Source: Lacipirellula parvula
GTDB lineage: Bacteria > Planctomycetota > Planctomycetia > Pirellulales > Lacipirellulaceae
DNA length: 64,000 nucleotides
Direction: 5' to 3'
NCBI RefSeq assembly: GCF_009177095.1
Contig: NZ_AP021861.1
Span: 1,612,001-1,676,000 of the forward strand
Shown here: positions 60,918 to 64,000 of the stretch, one piece after another
Position numbering within the stretch: the stretch's first letter is position 1
How the letters are laid out: each line of letters begins with the position of its first letter
The notes under the pieces: model-generated
What the model was told of the DNA's origin: nothing
Seen by the model: the letters and a program-made list of their open reading frames with translations, nothing else
Databases searched by the model: none
Translations under genes and position numbers: made by a program

Positions 60918-61817
60918 CTAGCGGCGTGGCGACTTGTAGAGTCGGCGGACTTGCTCCGCACCGATGCGGAGCGCTCTGCGAAGCACGAATCGCGCCAACC
61001 ACTCGGCGGGCTTCAACGATAGATAGGCCGCGTCGGCTAGCCATGGATTCTTGAGCCGCCGGGCCAGCGGCGGGCCGATGCGATTGTAGAGTCGGCGCAG
61101 CCGACGATGCAATCGCGGCGCTGCGATTGCGATGGCGAGCTCCGCGGCTTTGAGCGTTTGGAGTTGCTCGTTCACCGGCATCGAGCGGCCGTCGAACGCG
61201 ACGACGCGGTGGCTTCGCACGAAACGGCAATGTCCTTGCGCTGCCGCGGTGCAGACGTAGCATTGAGGCGGATCGGTCGGGAGCTTGCTGTAGGCTTCGA
61301 TCGCCAGGTCCATCGACTTCCGCCAAGCGGCGAGATGCCCAGCCGCCCAGCCGGTGCCGGCGAGCAAATGGCTGATGCGAAACCGATAGCGGCCGTTCGG
61401 CAAGGCGACCTGATAGGCGGCGAACGAATAGGCGAGAGCGGCGAAAATGGGGCCGGGCGCGGCGACAAATAGGATCACGAAAGCGAGCATGGCGCCCGAT
61501 TCGGAGTCGCCGAAGGCGATGAGCGCTGCGAGCAGCAATCCAAGGAGCGCGGAGGCCGTGACGATTTTCAGCCAGCCAAACGCTTTCGCGATTTCCAGGA
61601 ACAGTCCGCCGAATAGTGCGAGCACAATTCCCAGCCCCACGGCGATGGGAATGATTGCCAGCAAAGCGACCAGGATTAGTGGCGCGTTCTGGAGCGGCTC
61701 ATTCAGCGCCTCGGCGAAGTAGACCAGGAACACATACCTGCCAAGCCAAGAGGCTTCCGCCGTATAGACCGATCCGCACCCAGAAGCGTTCCGCGGCTTG
61801 TGCGGGGCGGAAGGCAT
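60918..61817 (-). pseudogene. C-terminal part of a frameshifted DUF6688-like membrane protein
   Basis: The reading frame contains two or three membrane spans (APLILVALLAIIPIAVGLGIVLALFGG; TASALLGLLLAALIAFGD; LAFVILFVAAPGPIFAALAYSF). After them are AWRKSMDLAIEAYSKLPTDPPQCYVCTAAAQGHCRFV and LQTLKAAELAIAIAAPRLHRRLRRLYNRIGPPLARRLKNPWL, which resemble DUF6688-type planctomycete proteins. Only the stretch from about 61746 downward matches; the first residues of the frame are not family-like. The N-terminal half continues in another frame at 61699. Together they make one gene with a one-base shift near 61745. Confidence 0.7.
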
Positions 61818-62121
61818 AGTAGCCGATCGTGCCCATGCAGTAGAGAAGAAGCGGGTAGAAAGGCCACCCAGCTCGCGCGGTGAGCATGATGCTCGCGTAG
61901 ACGTCGAAGCCTCCGGACTGCCAAGCGTCGCTCAGCGGCTTGCCGTGGACGGAAGAGGCTGCGAAGCAGACAAGCGGCGTGAGAATGCCCGCGTAGATGT
62001 AAGCAAAACGCGTGGCTCTCTTTGGGAAACCATCGTCCTCTGGGCGGGCCTCACTGCTGGAGGACCCCGCAAGCGGAGTTGATGCGTCCAGCGGCGGCGG
62101 GTCCGGCGATGACATCGACAA
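61699..62121 (-). pseudogene. N-terminal part of the frameshifted DUF6688-like membrane protein
   Basis: 140 residues from the ATG at 62121, which overlaps the 3' end of mtaB by 71 bases; an ATG at 62115 is an alternative. Membrane spans are ATRFAYIYAGILTPLVCFAASS, GWPFYPLLLYCMGTIGYYAF and GLYGGSLLAW. The frame then reads off into a stop. One frame over, the sequence continues as RYVFLVYFAEALNEPLQN, the expected next piece. This is either a mutation, a sequencing error or a programmed shift; no slippery homopolymer is visible. Confidence 0.7.
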
Positions 62122-63373
62122 ACTCTCCGATGGGGGCGCGGTCGGCGGGGATGGCGACGGGGGCGTAGCGGCAGGAGGTGCCGATGTGCTGGGGGACCGA
62201 GGGGATGAACCCCTCGGCTCGCTGTTGGTTGGGATTCTCTTCCGTGAGGGGGGATTCTACTAGGACGCGGAGGGGCATGCCTTCTAGCGATGCGAAGTAT
62301 TTGTCGCGGAGTTCCGCCTCGACGCGAGCGAGTTCGACGCCGCGGTCGTGTTTGGTTTGCTTCGAAATCTGCTCGCCCATCTCGGCCGCCGGCGTGCCGC
62401 GGCGGGGGCTGAACGGGAACATATGGATCTTCGAGAAGCCGACTTGGTGGCAGACGTCGACCGTTTCGGCAAACTCGGCGTCGGTTTCGCCTGGGAAGCC
62501 GACGATGATGTCGGTGGTGATTGCCGGGCGATCGAGGCGTTCTTTCAGCAGACCGCAGCGGTCGACGAACCGCTTAGCGCCCCAGCGGCGGCGCATCCGG
62601 CGGAGGACGCCGTCGCTGCCCGATTGCATCGAGATGTGCAGATGCGGCGTGACCTTGTCGGGATACTCGGCCATTACGTCGATCAGCTCGCGCGTGACCT
62701 CGGTCGCTTCGATGCTCGACATGCGAACGCGGAAGTCGCCGGGGACTTCCGCTAGCGAACGCACGAGGTGCGAAAGCCGTGTCCATTCCGCTTTCGGCAG
62801 CGTCCGGTTCCAATCAACGCCGTAGTGGCCGAGATGGATGCCGGTGAGGACGACCTCGCGATGGCCGGCGTCGACGAGCCGGCGGACTTCGTCGGCGATG
62901 TGGGCGGCGGGGCGGCTGGCAAGATTCGGCCGCACGTAAGGAATGATGCAAAAGCTGCAGCGGAGCATGCAGCCATCTTGCACCTTCACGTAGGCCCGAT
63001 GACGGCGGGCGAACCCGCTGATGCCAGTGGGAACGTCGATGACGCCGAAGCGGCCGAGCAAGTCGGGGAGTTCCCGCTTGTCGGTGACGACTTCCGAGAC
63101 ATTGGGTAGCGCCGCGACCTCTTCCGGAGCGCGGGTGGCGTAGCACCCCATCACCACGATCTTCGAGTCAGGATTGTCGCGTGCCAGCCGGCGGATCACT
63201 TGGCGGCTTTTCGAGTCGCCTTCATTGGTGACCGTGCAGGTGTTGACGATGCAGAGGTCGGCCGACTGCTCGTCGAGCGCATCTTCGTAGCCGATGCCGA
63301 GCAGCCCCTCGCGGACGAACTCGGTTTCGTATTGGTTGACTTTGCAGCCCAGCGTCACTGTCTTAAGTTTCAT
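62051..63373 (-). CDS. mtaB: tRNA (N6-threonylcarbamoyladenosine37-C2)-methylthiotransferase
   Basis: 440 residues from the ATG at 63373; GGTGG lies upstream and the longer frame to 63616 is an artefact overlapping clpS. The radical-SAM methylthiotransferase motifs are complete. The N-terminal cluster residues are LGCKVNQYE, NTCTVTNEGD and GCYATRAPEE. The SAM cluster is DGCMLRCSFCIIPYVR (C-x3-C-x2-C). HLHISMQSGSDGVLRRMRRRW and TTDIIVGFPGETDAEF follow, with a C-terminal TRAM-like region. It converts t6A37 of tRNA to ms2t6A. It starts 2 bases after the clpS stop, so they form an operon with the DUF6688-like gene. YgfZ, which assists such enzymes, is at 52427. Confidence 0.96.
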   Translation of the reverse strand: MKLKTVTLGCKVNQYETEFVREGLLGIGYEDALDEQSADLCIVNTCTVTNEGDSKSRQVIRRLARDNPDSKIVVMGCYATRAPEEVAALPNVSEVVTDKRELPDLLGRFGVIDVPTGISGFARRHRAYVKVQDGCMLRCSFCIIPYVRPNLASRPAAHIADEVRRLVDAGHREVVLTGIHLGHYGVDWNRTLPKAEWTRLSHLVRSLAEVPGDFRVRMSSIEATEVTRELIDVMAEYPDKVTPHLHISMQSGSDGVLRRMRRRWGAKRFVDRCGLLKERLDRPAITTDIIVGFPGETDAEFAETVDVCHQVGFSKIHMFPFSPRRGTPAAEMGEQISKQTKHDRGVELARVEAELRDKYFASLEGMPLRVLVESPLTEENPNQQRAEGFIPSVPQHIGTSCRYAPVAIPADRAPIGEFVDVIAGPAAAGRINSACGVLQQ

Positions 63374-63375
63374 CG

Positions 63376-63726
63376 CTATTCCACCGGCTCGATGGTGCTC
63401 CACATCGAACCCTTGCTGCCTTCCATATTGTCTTTGCCGTAGGCGTGAATCTGATCCCGCTTCAGTTCGGCGTGTTCCATCGTGGTCGTCAGCACGACCG
63501 CTTTGCCGTCGGCGTCGACCGACTTGGCGATCTCCTCGCACTGCTGCTTTTCGTGGCCGAACAGTTCGCGGAGCATCTTCTCGACGTAGTCGAACGTGTG
63601 GCCGTCGCTGTCCCACAGGAGGACGTTGTAGCGGGGCTGGCGGCGGTGTTCGCGGTCGGGGGTGGTTTGCTTCTTCGGCGCCACGACCACGACCGTTTCG
63701 TCGTCAGGATCGGAGAACATCGACAT
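63376..63726 (-). CDS. clpS: ATP-dependent Clp protease adaptor ClpS
   Basis: 116 residues. The ClpS core is unmistakable: RYNVLLWDSDGHTFDYVEKML, ELFGHEKQQCEEIAKSVD, AVVLTTTMEHAELKRDQIHAYG. It delivers N-degron substrates to ClpA/ClpC-ClpP. The N-terminal 30 residues are a flexible extension as usual. The start at 63726 could equally be the ATG two codons downstream. It is followed 2 bases later by mtaB. Confidence 0.95.
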   Translation of the reverse strand: MSMFSDPDDETVVVVAPKKQTTPDREHRRQPRYNVLLWDSDGHTFDYVEKMLRELFGHEKQQCEEIAKSVDADGKAVVLTTTMEHAELKRDQIHAYGKDNMEGSKGSMWSTIEPVE

Positions 63727-63890
63727 GGTCGCGTCGTTTCGTTGGAGCGATTCGGGCTCGGCGCCGCCGCAGAGGGGCGTTGCCGGGCCGCGGATGGGCG
63801 TAGTGCAGGGGGAGTGGGGCCATTATATTGGTTGCGTTCCCGGCGGCCAAACGGCCCGGACAATCGCTGCCACCCCTCGCTTGAACTGCC

Positions 63891-64000
63891 GTGCTAGACC
63901 AGACGCTTGAGCATATCGACGCCCACCGCCCGAAGTTCGAGGGCGACCTGATGGCCCTGCTACGGATCCCGAGCGTTAGTGCGGATCCGGCCTTCAAGGG
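63891..64000 (+). CDS. M20-family dipeptidase-like protein (3' partial)
   Basis: A GTG start at 63891 opens VLDQTLEHIDAHRPKFEGDL and continues into MALLRIPSVSADPAFK, which matches the N-terminus of M20 metallopeptidases (LLRIPSVSADP is characteristic). The gene runs out of the window. The GTG lacks an obvious Shine-Dalgarno, but no better start is in frame. Expected role: hydrolysis of dipeptides or acyl amino acids with a zinc pair not visible here. Confidence 0.8.
   Translation, partial: MLDQTLEHIDAHRPKFEGDLMALLRIPSVSADPAFK

Noticed and set aside
63374-63616. N-terminal extension of MtaB
   Set aside because: It would overlap clpS almost entirely and is not family-like; ATG at 63373 matches the family start.

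Overview
The window comes from a high-GC, Gram-negative planctomycete, most likely of the order Pirellulales (a Lacipirellula-type genus is a guess). The evidence is lineage-typical families: a DUF1559 prepilin-like protein with an H-x9-DG C-terminus, a DUF1598 lipoprotein, a DUF6807 (PmoA-like) secreted protein, a secretin carrying the planctomycete ENGTG-x-GEIQPFP segment, a DUF6688-like membrane protein, and Kdo synthesis (KdsB) for an LPS-type outer membrane. About 48 genes are supported. No rRNA, tRNA, CRISPR array, transposase, integrase or phage gene was seen.
Layout. 1-9924 holds the end of a type IV pilus / type II secretion-like operon on the + strand: PilM (5' end outside the window), two single-span Met/Gly-rich proteins in the PilN/O/P positions, a strong terminator, then a large secretin. 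10.1-13.2 kb holds a DUF423 protein, an ECF sigma factor, about 1 kb of apparently non-coding DNA and a secreted glycerophosphodiesterase. 13.3-22.4 kb is mostly on the - strand: acetyl-CoA synthetase, a YefM/YoeB-type toxin-antitoxin pair, an alanine-glyoxylate aminotransferase-like enzyme, DUF6807, phosphofructokinase, and a GT2 glycosyltransferase overlapping glmS. 22.6-31.3 kb holds kdsB, a GH36 alpha-galactosidase, an RmlD-like reductase, a Nudix hydrolase, an M50-like membrane protein with a broken zinc motif and an HD-GYP protein.
31.5-46.5 kb holds a double-VWA membrane protein, a methyltransferase, a PDZ/YbaY/DUF4214 secreted protein, an orphan PstS-like protein, a ClpP-like protease, a UbiD decarboxylase, a beta-CASP metallo-beta-lactamase, a LOG-family protein, a DUF1559 protein and a ParE-type toxin-antitoxin pair. 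46.7-64 kb holds a divergent phosphoglycerate kinase, a TlpA-like redox lipoprotein, a LarA-like protein without the usual catalytic residues, YgfZ, a remarkable 42-cysteine secreted protein, a rhodanese, a DUF1598 lipoprotein, DedA, a Tat-exported ApbE, a GlmM-type mutase, a frameshifted DUF6688-like gene, mtaB, clpS and the start of an M20 peptidase.
The strongest unexplained structure is between the genes. At least ten families of palindromic interspersed repeats occupy the intergenic spaces, usually within a few tens of bases of a stop codon. In some cases the repeat supplies or touches the stop codon. Two families occur as co-linear composites, and one repeat block is flanked by a duplicated gene end. 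The other candidates for new biology are the cysteine-rich secreted protein, the segment shared by the secretin and the DUF1598 lipoprotein, and several enzymes that have lost textbook catalytic residues.
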